From: DASPWV01 sp046726375 | GTDB taxonomy: Bacteria > Acidobacteriota > Vicinamibacteria > Vicinamibacterales > UBA2999 | Assembly: GCA_046726375.1 (NCBI GenBank) | Contig: JBKPAJ010000086.1 | Span: 9,220 to 73,219 of the forward strand | Direction of reading: 5' to 3' | DNA: 64,000 nt | In this document: in pieces, positions 41,458 through 49,458 of the stretch | Layout of the letters: every line of letters begins with the position of its first letter | How positions within the stretch are numbered: position 1 is the first letter of the stretch | Notes under the pieces: model-generated | Told to the model about the DNA's origin: nothing | The model's database searches: none | The model's input: the letters and a program-made list of their open reading frames with translations, nothing else | Translations under genes and position numbers: made by a program

Positions 41458-43316
41458 ATGGAACGTGGGATTCCGATTGACATCAGCGCAGTACTAAGTC
41501 TCTTACGTCAGCTCATTCCTTCTGTCGCCGTCTTTGTGCGCCATCAGAAAGAAGTGGGAATCGGCATCATCGGACCGGAGCGGCTGATTCTCACGCCGAA
41601 AGGGCAGCTCGTGCTCACCGAGTTCACGCTTGGGGAGAGCCTCGACAAGCTGTCGCTGCCGCGTGAGCAGGTGTGAATCGGGATGACCCGCGCTCCGACT
41701 TGCCGACTTGCACCTTCAGTGAATACGTCCCTGGCGACAGACGAACCGTGACGGGCGTCATGTCGAGATCCCTGTTGTCCAACGAGACGGTGCCTTAGCG
41801 GGCCGCGACGTCACAATCAACTCGCCTTGGGTTGTGAGCGACTCGGCAGAACCGCGAGTCCAGAGCGAGATAATCGCTCCCCCTTCGAGGACCGCCAAAA
41901 GTGCCAGGGCGCCGAGCGCTTTCGTGATCCAAGCCGGAGACGCTGCATCGGCGCGAACGTTCACCGTGCTCACCGCTGGCTCTTCCGGTATCACTCCCGG
42001 CTGCACCGCCGCGCGGACGCGCGAGGACGGACGCGGCGTCGGTGCTTCCGCTAGAGCCACAATCTCCGGCTCTGTGTCCGGCTGCATCATCGGCGCATCG
42101 ATCGAGGTTTGATACACCGAGGTTTCATATGCCGACCCGTACACACTCGGCGGCTCAGAGGCGGCGGGAGCCATCGGCGCGATCGGCGGCGGCACGGGCG
42201 GCACGCCGTGGTCGTACGCGGACGGCGGCTGAGGCGCCCATGATTGCTCGCGAGCCGCTTTCGCATGCCAGGCTTCTTCTTCTCGCGCTTCGTCCTCGAG
42301 CTCGCGCCCTCGTTCCCGCTCGCGTTCGCGTTCCCGTTCCTTCGCGCGCTCCCGTGCTCCTGCTCTTCGCGTTCGTCGCGTTCCCGGCGCTCCCGTTCGG
42401 CGTGTTCGCGCTCCTTGCGCTCCCGCTCCCTGCGTTCCGCCTCTTCGCGTTCCCGCTCCTCCCGTTCGCGGTGTTCGCGTTCGGCACGCGCCCGCTCTTT
42501 CTGTTCGCGTTCCTTCCGTTCCTGCTCCTCGCGCTCTTGCCGCGCCTTTTCTTCCCGTTCTCTGCGTTCGCGCTCCTCCCGCTCCTTGCGTTCTCGTTCC
42601 TCGCGCTCTTTGCGTGCACGTTCTTCGCGTTCGCGCCGCTCCCGCTCCCCGCGCTCCTTTCGTTCGCGCGCTTCCCGTTCTTTGCGCTCGCGAGCCTCGC
42701 GCTCCTCCCGTTCTTTCCGTTCGCGCGCCGCGCGTTCCTTTCGCTCCCGCTCTTCTCTTTCCCGACGTTCGCGCTCTTCGCGCTCTCGCGCTTTGCGTTC
42801 CTTCTCCTGACGCTCTCGCTCCTGCCGTTCGTTCTCCTCGCGCTCGCGTTCGGCGCGCGCGCGATCCTCGAGCATCTTCTGCAGATCGGCCGGCGGACCG
42901 GCGATGGATTGAAGCTTGGCGACAAACGCCTCAAGCAGCGCCGGTGTGGTGACGTAGCCGCGCTCGGTGGCCAGCATCTCCTCGAACGCAACCTGCGCCT
43001 CTTGCGGCGCGGAAAACGCGATGCGCTCGTCGAGCTGCAGCGCACGCCCCAACCACGCCATCAAGCCGTCGGATAGCGGTCGCGTCTGACCGCCGCTCGA
43101 CTCGTTTGCCAGCTGCAGTAGATCACCGAGCGCGTTGGGGAACTCCTCTTCTCTCAGACCCTGCCGAGCAGCAGCGACAGGACCACAATGCCGATGCCGA
43201 GCACATCCGAACGCGGCGATGTCCGCTTGCCGCCGCTAATAGCCGTGATCGGCACTCGAAACGCCTTCCGAGCGGGCGTCCAGACGGCGCAGTATCTCGA
43301 ATTGCAGAGCCGCTAG
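41458..43316. pseudogene. PEGA-domain pseudokinase-like gene with inverted middle segment
   Basis: Three blocks rebuild one known Acidobacteriota architecture. Block 1 (plus, 41458-41676) is the N-terminal kinase-like part: GIPIDISAVLSLLRQLIPSV, GIGIIGPERLILTPKGQLVL. Block 2 (minus, about 43225 down to 41685) reads SPRSDVLGIGIVVLSLLLGR, LREEEFPNALGDLLQ, QLDERIAFSAPQEAQ, a very long Glu/Arg coil, a membrane helix (ALGALALLAVLEGGAIISLW) and a PEGA start (LIVTSRPA, MTPVTVRLSPGTYSLKVQVG). Block 3 (plus, about 43240-43316) is the PEGA end RAGVQTAQYLELQSR then TAG. Flipping block 2 restores the usual order in one direction. One-base frameshifts near 43160, 42250 and 41790 add to the damage. I see no clear inverted repeat at the joints. 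Confidence 0.65.
42290..42880 (-). repeat. Degenerate Glu/Arg codon repeat (ER-rich coil)
   Basis: About 590 bp of near-periodic GAGCGC/GAACGG-type codons encode (E/R/K)-rich heptad-less helix such as REREERERREREEK. It belongs to block 2 of the inverted PEGA gene. Such stretches form long single alpha helices or coiled coils. Low complexity makes slippage and assembly error likely here. Confidence 0.75.
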
Positions 43317-43410
43317 GAAGAGGTTGCGGGGTTCCGAAATTCCGCCGTTCCGAAGTTTCTGACTGCCAAGAATTTGCATTACGATGTCGGCTTCCCGGAG
43401 GGAAACCGAA

Positions 43411-43977
43411 ATGAAACGGATTTTGAGTTTGTCGTGTGCAATGGTTGTCGCGTTGGCGGTCGGCGCCGCAGCGCAGCAGGGGATGGCCCCGCCCAAGAAC
43501 ATGGCCGAAGCGTTGCAGCGCGCGCACGCCGGAGCGTTCCGCAACCTGGTGGAATCGGCCGAGAAGATGCCGGAAGCCGACTACACCTTCGTCGGCGCCA
43601 AAGATATCCGGACGTTCGGCGGATTCATCGGCCACGTGATCAACGCCAGTTATGCGAGCTGTGCCCGCGCCAAGGGCGAGCAGAATCCGAACAAGGAAGA
43701 TTTCGAGAAGGCGCCGCCGCCAAAAGCCAAGCTCGTTGAGGCGATCAAGGCCGCCCAGGCGTATTGCGACGCCGTGTACAACGCGCAGACCGATGCGACA
43801 CTCGCCGAGATGATCCCGCAGGGACAGGCACAGGCGCCGCGCGGCTCTGTGCTCCTTGGCAACATCGCGCACAACAACAACGAATACGGTCAGATCGTGT
43901 TGTTGCTGCGCCTCAAGGGGATCGTTCCGCCGAGCACCGAGCGCGCCAACCAGATGCGCCCCCCGGGTCAGGACTAA
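43411..43977 (+). CDS. Exported DinB-family protein
   Basis: A 188-residue protein with a signal peptide (LSLSCAMVVALAVGAAAQQ) ahead of a DinB-like bundle: FGGFIGHVINASYASCARAK gives the first His, and VLLGNIAHNNNEYGQIVLLLRLKGI the last-helix region, where AHNNNEYGQ replaces the usual HHRGQ. ATG at 43411 has GGAGG 9 nt upstream. Export is unusual for the superfamily, whose members are mostly cytosolic. It stands alone between the inverted gene and the M23 lipoprotein gene. Function unknown. Confidence 0.82.
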   Translation: MKRILSLSCAMVVALAVGAAAQQGMAPPKNMAEALQRAHAGAFRNLVESAEKMPEADYTFVGAKDIRTFGGFIGHVINASYASCARAKGEQNPNKEDFEKAPPPKAKLVEAIKAAQAYCDAVYNAQTDATLAEMIPQGQAQAPRGSVLLGNIAHNNNEYGQIVLLLRLKGIVPPSTERANQMRPPGQD

Positions 43978-43988
43978 TGTTGAAAGTC

Positions 43989-44010
43989 GAAATGCGAAAT
44001 TCAGCATTTC
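43989..44010 (+). terminator. Hairpin after the exported DinB gene
   Basis: GAAATGC (43989-43995) pairs with GCATTTC (44004-44010) around an 8-nt loop, 12 nt after the stop. No strong T run, so terminator function is tentative. Confidence 0.35.
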
Positions 44011-44051
44011 AACAGCACGGACGTGACGTCGTTCGATTTTGAATTTCGCAT
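43992..44051. repeat. 12-bp inverted repeat spanning the M23 start codon
   Basis: ATGCGAAATTCA (43992-44003) is perfectly complementary to TGAATTTCGCAT (44040-44051). The right arm ends inside the ATG at 44050. It competes with the shorter hairpin at 43989-44010. Confidence 0.65.
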
Positions 44052-45327
44052 GATCAATCTCGACTTCCGATCGCTCTGCGTGCAGGTTGTCGCGGCGGCG
44101 CTCAGCGCCGCCGCTCTCACCGCCTGCAGGGCAGCCGACGCCGAAACGAACGGTTCCGTGCTGCCGATCGCGCCGGTGCGAGCCAGCGATATCGCGATTC
44201 CCCCCGATTCGGAGATTCTCGACGCCGCTGTTCCCGCGCGGACGACGCTCGCCGCGCTGCTCGATTTCCACAAGGTGCTCGAGAGCGAATCAGTCGCGCT
44301 GATCGCGCGCATCGGTGCACACCTCGACCTCCGCCGTGTCCGCGCGGGACAGCGCTACCGACTCGATCGCTACTTGGACGGCCGCATACGCGAGTTCGAA
44401 TACGAGATCGACGGGGACCGCCGCGTCGTTGCGCAGCGCGTCGATTCTCCTGAACGCTTCGAAGCCGTCGTGGGAGAAATCCCGAAGACTCGCAGCGTGA
44501 TCTCGCTCGAACGTCGGATCACGAGCGAAACCCCGTCGTTGATCGAAGCGCTGGATGCCGACGATGGCCTTGCGCTCGCGCTGTCGTTGGCCGACGTGTT
44601 CTCCGGAGAGGTGGACTTCAGCAACGATCTTCAGCCAGGCGACGTGTTTCGTGTGGTCGTCGAACGATCCGTTCGTGATGATGGCACATTCGGCGGCTAT
44701 GGGCCCGTCCTCGCAGCCGAGCTCGTCAACGATGGACGTACTCTGCGCGCCGTGCGGTTTGCGCCGCCTGATGGAAAGCCTGACTATTACGACGACCAGG
44801 GCCGCTCGCTCAAACGCTTTTTCCTGAAAACGCCGCTCAAGTTCGATCCGCGGATCACGTCCGGCTTTTCACATGCGCGACAGCATCCGGTGTTGAATTA
44901 TGTGCGCGCGCACAACGGAGTGGACTACGCCGCGCCTCCGGGCGCGCCGGTCGCCGCCGTCGCCAATGGTGCGGTGACCTTCGCCGGATGGACAACGGGC
45001 GGCGGCCGCACGGTCAAGATCCGCCATGCAAGCGGCTTTGAAAGTGAGTATTTGCACCTCTCCTCGATCGCGGCTGGCGTGCGAACCGGCGCGCGTGTCG
45101 CGCAAGGAGAGCTGGTGGGGCGCGTTGGCGCGACCGGCCTCGTTACCGGTCCGCATTTGCATTACGGCCTGAAACGAAACGGTGCGTACGTGAATCCTGT
45201 GCGAGAGCACCGCAATATGCCGCCGGGCGAGCCGGTTCCGGCGATACACCTTGCGGCATTCGGCGCGGAACGGGATCGGCTGATGGGACGGCTGACGCGA
45301 GATCCGGCGATTCGCGCGGTGAATTGA
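44050..45327 (+). CDS. M23/LytM-family peptidase lipoprotein
   Basis: A 425-residue lipoprotein. The signal segment ends in LSAAALTAC, a lipobox with Cys as first mature residue. A LysM/OapA-like region follows (TLAALLDFHKVLESE, RRVRAGQRYRLDRY), and the C-terminal LytM domain has zinc ligands in HNGVDYAAP and GPHLHYGL plus SGFSHARQHPV. It is expected to cut peptidoglycan cross-bridges or act as an amidase activator in the periplasm. I chose the ATG at 44050 because it gives a clean lipoprotein signal; a GTG at 44023 would add nine residues ahead of it. The start lies inside an inverted repeat. Confidence 0.88.
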   Translation: MINLDFRSLCVQVVAAALSAAALTACRAADAETNGSVLPIAPVRASDIAIPPDSEILDAAVPARTTLAALLDFHKVLESESVALIARIGAHLDLRRVRAGQRYRLDRYLDGRIREFEYEIDGDRRVVAQRVDSPERFEAVVGEIPKTRSVISLERRITSETPSLIEALDADDGLALALSLADVFSGEVDFSNDLQPGDVFRVVVERSVRDDGTFGGYGPVLAAELVNDGRTLRAVRFAPPDGKPDYYDDQGRSLKRFFLKTPLKFDPRITSGFSHARQHPVLNYVRAHNGVDYAAPPGAPVAAVANGAVTFAGWTTGGGRTVKIRHASGFESEYLHLSSIAAGVRTGARVAQGELVGRVGATGLVTGPHLHYGLKRNGAYVNPVREHRNMPPGEPVPAIHLAAFGAERDRLMGRLTRDPAIRAVN

Positions 45328-45330
45328 GCG

Positions 45331-45792
45331 CTATCGAAACGTGTAACCGACCGTGAACTTCACGTCGGGCGAGTCCCCGACGCCCAACTTCACTTCGAAC
45401 ATCAGGCCGCGATTCGTTTCGATACCACCGAGAAAGTTGAATCCCGCTTCTGTATCCGTATCGTCGTCGAACGAGAAGATATTCAGCGCAGGTCCGCCGC
45501 CGGCATACACGTTCCAGGCGCCTTGACTTGGAAACTTGTAGATGCCTTCGAAATTCAGCGCAATCAGCGTGACGTCATCGCCGAACCCGATCTCGATGTT
45601 CGGCTTGAAGTGCACGCGATCGACAATGGGGGCGGTTTCATAGTGGCCGCCAAAGAAACCCTGATCGGGGTCGACCGACACTCCGCCGCGCACCCCGGGC
45701 CCTTGCGCGGCCGCCGGATGCGCCAGCACAACAAAAACGGACGAGAAAAAAACCGACGACACTGTATTCCGGCGCTTCGTACCTCTCGTCAT
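45331..45792 (-). CDS. Small outer-membrane beta-barrel-like protein
   Basis: A 153-residue exported protein: signal peptide (VFFSSVFVVLAHPAAAQ), then strand-like segments (FKPNIEIGFGDDVTLIALNFEGIYKF, WNVYAGGGPALNIFSFDDD, NFLGGIETNRGLMFEVKLGVG) ending in FTVGYTFR, the aromatic C-terminal residue expected of outer-membrane barrels. Resembles OmpW/OmpA-like eight-stranded proteins. ATG at 45792 has GGAGG 7-8 nt upstream. Convergent with the M23 gene (3 nt apart). Confidence 0.75.
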   Translation of the reverse strand: MTRGTKRRNTVSSVFFSSVFVVLAHPAAAQGPGVRGGVSVDPDQGFFGGHYETAPIVDRVHFKPNIEIGFGDDVTLIALNFEGIYKFPSQGAWNVYAGGGPALNIFSFDDDTDTEAGFNFLGGIETNRGLMFEVKLGVGDSPDVKFTVGYTFR

Positions 45793-45847
45793 TCGTAACC
45801 TCCGGCAGCGCGGGAGCATGGCGCATGCCAGCGTGGCGGACGCATGA

Positions 45848-45853
45848 CATAAT
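45848..45853 (+). promoter_or_regulatory. -10-like hexamer before the DUF1015-serA-serC genes
   Basis: CATAAT (or the overlapping TAATTT, 45850-45855) lies 9 nt or less before the ATG at 45863. No Shine-Dalgarno site. Confidence 0.35.
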
Positions 45854-45862
45854 TTTGCCTTT

Positions 45863-47074
45863 ATGGCTCATGTCTTCCCTTTCGCAGCGCTGCGTCCCGC
45901 GCCGCAAGCGGCCGCGGCTGTCGCTGCGGTGCCGTATGACGTCGTGAGCACGGAAGAAGCGCGTGCGCTCGCGGTCGACAACCCGCTTAGTTTCCTTCAC
46001 GTATCGCGCGCCGAAATTGACCTGCCGCCGGGGACCGATCCGTATTCCGATCAGGTGTACGAGCGCGCCAGCGAGAATTTCCGCGATCTTCGCGCGCGCG
46101 CGCCGCTCGTGGTCGAAGAGGTTCCGAGCTTCTACGTTTACCGGCTGCACATGGCCGGCCACGTGCAGACGGGGATGGCCGCGTGCTTCTCGATCGCCGA
46201 GTACGAGGCGGGCGTGATCAAGAAGCACGAAAAAACACGCCCCGACAAAGAGGACGATCGCACACGTCACATGCTGGCGATTGGCGCGCAAACAGGGCCT
46301 GTATTTCTCGCCTATCCGTGCGCTGCTGAGATCAACGCGGTGATCGACGCGACCGTCGGCAGCGCGCCGTTGTTCGACTTTACGGCAGCGGACGGCGTGC
46401 GGCACGTGGTGTGGAAGGCCGCAGACGAAGCCACCGACGCTGTGGTGCGGGGATTTGCGGACGTTCCGCAGCTGTATATCGCTGACGGCCATCACCGTGC
46501 GGCAAGTGCTGCGCGCACGCGGCGCGCGCTCGCCGGCCGCGGCGCGGGCGAACACGATCGGGTGCTCGCCGTCGCCTTTGCCGACAACGAGGTTCAGATT
46601 CTTCCCTACAACCGTGTCATCAAGGAGCTGAACGGATTGTCCGCGGAGCAATTCCTCGAGGCCGTCAAATCGCGCGCGGTCGTCAGCGCGAACGGGCCCG
46701 GGATACCGACGCGAAAGGGACAAGTGGGGATGTATCTGCGCGGCCGCTGGCACACGATCGACTGGGCGACGGCAAACGACTCCGATCCGGCTGCGGCTCT
46801 GGACGTCAGCCGGCTGCAAGACGCGGTACTCCAGCCGATCGTGGGCATCGAGGACGTGCGCACGGACAAGCGCATCGATTTTGTCAGCGGCATTCGCGGC
46901 CTCGAGGAACTGGAGCGGCTGGTGGATTCCGGCCAGTTTGCGGCCGCGTTTGCGATGTATCCGGTCACGATCGCGGATCTCATGAAAATCGCCGATGCGG
47001 GCGGCATCATGCCGCCGAAGTCCACGTGGTTCGAGCCCAAGCTTCGGGATGGCCTGCTGTCGCACCTGTTATGA
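45863..47074 (+). CDS. DUF1015-family protein, serine-operon associated
   Basis: A 403-residue cytosolic protein of the DUF1015 family: AAAVAAVPYDVVSTEEARAL, NPLSFLHVSRAEIDLPPG, IKKHEKTRPDKEDDRTRHM, LYIADGHHRAASAARTR and a C-terminal GGIMPPKSTWFEPKLRDGL. The KHEKTRPDKEDDR and ADGHHR blocks are the most conserved of the family and look like an active site. In many genomes it precedes serA and serC, as here, with a 4-nt overlap to serA. No serB phosphatase is in the cluster, so a phosphoserine-related role is a reasonable guess but not shown. Confidence 0.88.
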   Translation: MAHVFPFAALRPAPQAAAAVAAVPYDVVSTEEARALAVDNPLSFLHVSRAEIDLPPGTDPYSDQVYERASENFRDLRARAPLVVEEVPSFYVYRLHMAGHVQTGMAACFSIAEYEAGVIKKHEKTRPDKEDDRTRHMLAIGAQTGPVFLAYPCAAEINAVIDATVGSAPLFDFTAADGVRHVVWKAADEATDAVVRGFADVPQLYIADGHHRAASAARTRRALAGRGAGEHDRVLAVAFADNEVQILPYNRVIKELNGLSAEQFLEAVKSRAVVSANGPGIPTRKGQVGMYLRGRWHTIDWATANDSDPAAALDVSRLQDAVLQPIVGIEDVRTDKRIDFVSGIRGLEELERLVDSGQFAAAFAMYPVTIADLMKIADAGGIMPPKSTWFEPKLRDGLLSHLL

Positions 47075-48294
47075 AGGTTCTGGTTGCCGACAAGTTCGAA
47101 CAGAGTGGAATCGACGGGCTGCGCGCGTCGGGTTGCGACGTAATCTACGAGCCGGATTTGGCAGACGATGTGCTCGCGCGGGCGATTGCATCGAGCGCGG
47201 CGCAAGTGCTCGTCGTGCGCAGCACGCAGGTGACGGCGCCGATGCTCGACGCCGGAAAGCTCTCGCTGATCGTGCGCGCCGGCGCCGGCGTCAACACGAT
47301 CGATGTGACGGCAGCATCCAGGCGGGGCATCTATGTTTCGAATTGTCCGGGGAAAAATGCCGTCGCCGTCGCTGAGCTAGCGTTCGCGCTCTTGCTCGCG
47401 ATCGATCGCCGGGTGCCCGACAACGTCATAGAGCTGCGCGCCGGCAAATGGAACAAGAAGGAGTTCGCGAAGGCGCAGGGCCTTTACGGGCGCACGCTTG
47501 GACTCTTGGGATTTGGCAGCATCGGGCAGGAAGTGGCGCGCCGTGCGCGCGCCTTCGGCATGCCGGTGGTGGTGTGGAGCCGGCGATTCACACAGGATCC
47601 CGATGCCCGCGCGCGCGCCTCGGAGGAATTCGCCGTGCGCATCGTCGATCAACCGCACGAGGCGGTCTCGCTTTCGGATGTCGTCAGTGTGCATCTCGCG
47701 GTGACCAACGACACGCGCGGGTTTGTCAACGCCGAGTTGCTGCGCCACGTGCGCCGAGGCGCCGTGATCATCAACACGGCGCGGGCCGAGGTCGTGGATT
47801 ACGCCGCGCTGGCCGAGGTGGTGCGCACCAAGGGGGTGCGCGTCGGCTTGGATGTCTTCGCCGATGAACCATCTACTGCGACCGGCACGATCGCCGATCC
47901 GATTCTCGGACTTCCGGGTGTCTACGGCACACATCACATCGGCGCGTCGACCGATCAAGCACAGGAGGCAATTGCCGCAGAGGCGGTACGGATCGTTCGT
48001 ACCTTCATGGAGACGGGGCGGGTGCCCAACGTAGTCAATCTGGCGAAACGATCGCCCGCGACGCATATGCTGGTTGTGCGCCACCGCGACAAGCCGGGGG
48101 TGCTTGCGCATGTGTTTCAACTGCTGCGGGATGCCGGACTGAACGTGCAGGAAACCGAGAACATCATTTTCGAGGGGGCCGAAGCTGCCGTGGCCCGGAT
48201 CAATCTCGATCGTCAGCCGCCTGGCGCCACGGTCGACAGCATCCGATCGGGACACGCAGACGTCCTCGATCTTCAGCTCGTCCAGTTAGTGTGA
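47071..48294 (+). CDS. serA: D-3-phosphoglycerate dehydrogenase
   Basis: A 407-residue NAD-dependent dehydrogenase, first step of phosphorylated serine synthesis. N-terminal substrate domain with IVRAGAGVNTIDVTAASRRG and NCPGKNAVAVAELAFALLLA; nucleotide-binding GRTLGLLGFGSIGQEVARRA; catalytic Arg in NTARAEVVD, Glu in DVFADEPST and His in THHIGAST. A C-terminal ACT domain (HMLVVRHRDKPGVLAHVFQL) suggests serine feedback. ATG at 47071 overlaps the DUF1015 stop. The long ASB domain of type I enzymes is absent. Confidence 0.92.
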   Translation: MKVLVADKFEQSGIDGLRASGCDVIYEPDLADDVLARAIASSAAQVLVVRSTQVTAPMLDAGKLSLIVRAGAGVNTIDVTAASRRGIYVSNCPGKNAVAVAELAFALLLAIDRRVPDNVIELRAGKWNKKEFAKAQGLYGRTLGLLGFGSIGQEVARRARAFGMPVVVWSRRFTQDPDARARASEEFAVRIVDQPHEAVSLSDVVSVHLAVTNDTRGFVNAELLRHVRRGAVIINTARAEVVDYAALAEVVRTKGVRVGLDVFADEPSTATGTIADPILGLPGVYGTHHIGASTDQAQEAIAAEAVRIVRTFMETGRVPNVVNLAKRSPATHMLVVRHRDKPGVLAHVFQLLRDAGLNVQETENIIFEGAEAAVARINLDRQPPGATVDSIRSGHADVLDLQLVQLV

Positions 48295-48304
48295 GGCCAT
48301 CATC

Positions 48305-49399
48305 ATGACCACGACCGTTCACCGCATCTACAACTTCTCCGCCGGACCTGCGGTGCTTCCTGTTTCCGTGCTCGAAGAGGCGCAGCGCGATCTGGTGTCA
48401 CTCCCGGGCGTCGGCATGTCCGTGCTCGAGATCAGCCACCGCTCGAAAACTTTCGAAGACATCCTCGCCCGGACAGAGGCGGATTTGCGCACACTGGGAA
48501 AGATTCCGCCGACGCACAAAGTGCTGTTCCTGCAAGGCGGTGCGTCGCTGCAGTTCTCGATGGTGCCGATGAACCTGCTGACGCCGGGCGCGACCGCCGA
48601 TTACATCATCACCGGCATGTGGTCGCAGAAGGCGCTCAAGGAAGCACAGCGCGTCGACACCATTCACGTGGCGGCATCGACGGAAAGCGAGAGCTTCGCG
48701 CGCATTCCACGACAGGCCGAACTACAGCTCACGCCCACGGCCGCATATGTTCACTTCACGTCGAACAACACGATTTTCGGAACCCAGTGGAGATCGGAAC
48801 CGCAGGTCGGCGAAGTGCCGCTGGTCTGTGATGCGTCGTCCGATATCTTCAGCCGGCCGATCGACATCACTCGATATGGCCTGATTTACGCCGGCGCGCA
48901 GAAGAATCTGGGCCCCTCGGGCGTGACGCTCGTGATCGTGCGCGAAGATCTGCTCGCGCGCTCGTCGAAGTCGCTTCCCGCCATGTTGAATTACGCGGTG
49001 CAGGCTGAAAACGGCTCCATGTACAACACGCCGCCGTGCTTCGGCATTTACCTCATGGGCCTGGTCGCAAAGTGGGCGCTCGCGCAAGGCGGCCTTAGCG
49101 CCCTTGCCACGGTCAACGAGCGCAAGGCCGCAAAGCTGTACGCGGAAATCGATCGTACCGGCTTCTATCGCGGCACCGCGCAAAAAGACAGCCGCTCGCT
49201 GATGAACGTCACGTTCCGGCTGCCGAACGAGGACTTGGAAAAGCGCTTCGTGAAGGAATCAACGGCCGCCGGCTTCGATGGGTTGAAGGGACATCGATCG
49301 GTTGGCGGCATGCGCGCTTCGATCTACAACGCGTTTCCCGAGGACGGCGTCGACGCGCTCGTTGCCTTCATGAAGGAGTTCGAGCGGAAGAATGGGTAA
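48305..49399 (+). CDS. serC: Phosphoserine aminotransferase
   Basis: A 364-residue PLP enzyme converting 3-phosphohydroxypyruvate and glutamate to phosphoserine. Motifs: YNFSAGPAVLPVSVLEEAQ, SVLEISHRSKTFEDI, LFLQGGASLQFSMVPMNLL, VCDASSDIFSRPIDI, the PLP lysine in IYAGAQKNLGPSGVTLVIV, and GGMRASIYNAFPEDGV. Length and signatures are standard. It follows serA by 10 nt with GAGG before the ATG. Ends in a heptamer-repeat and hairpin region shared with the convergent pcnB gene. Confidence 0.94.
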   Translation: MTTTVHRIYNFSAGPAVLPVSVLEEAQRDLVSLPGVGMSVLEISHRSKTFEDILARTEADLRTLGKIPPTHKVLFLQGGASLQFSMVPMNLLTPGATADYIITGMWSQKALKEAQRVDTIHVAASTESESFARIPRQAELQLTPTAAYVHFTSNNTIFGTQWRSEPQVGEVPLVCDASSDIFSRPIDITRYGLIYAGAQKNLGPSGVTLVIVREDLLARSSKSLPAMLNYAVQAENGSMYNTPPCFGIYLMGLVAKWALAQGGLSALATVNERKAAKLYAEIDRTGFYRGTAQKDSRSLMNVTFRLPNEDLEKRFVKESTAAGFDGLKGHRSVGGMRASIYNAFPEDGVDALVAFMKEFERKNG

Positions 49400-49403
49400 C
49401 TGA

Positions 49404-49431
49404 AAGTTCCAAGTTCCAAGTTCAAAGTTGA
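49404..49431. repeat. Four tandem heptamers (AAGTTCN)
   Basis: AAGTTCC, AAGTTCC, AAGTTCA, AAGTTGA in a row directly after serC. Same unit type as at 51704. Confidence 0.8.
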
Positions 49432-49437
49432 TCTCAA

Positions 49438-49458
49438 AAAAGGGGTCAGATCCCTTTT
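49438..49458. terminator. Palindromic terminator between serC and pcnB
   Basis: AAAAGGG (49438-49444) pairs with CCCTTTT (49452-49458); a G-T wobble could extend the stem around loop TCAGA. It overlaps the last codons of the minus-strand gene and could end both convergent transcripts. Similar to the element at 26273. Confidence 0.6.

Noticed and set aside
42042..43076. Plus-strand frame rich in Phe/Leu/Arg opposite the Glu/Arg coil
   Set aside because: It is the complement of the degenerate GAG/CGC repeat; looks like membrane protein only because of low complexity.
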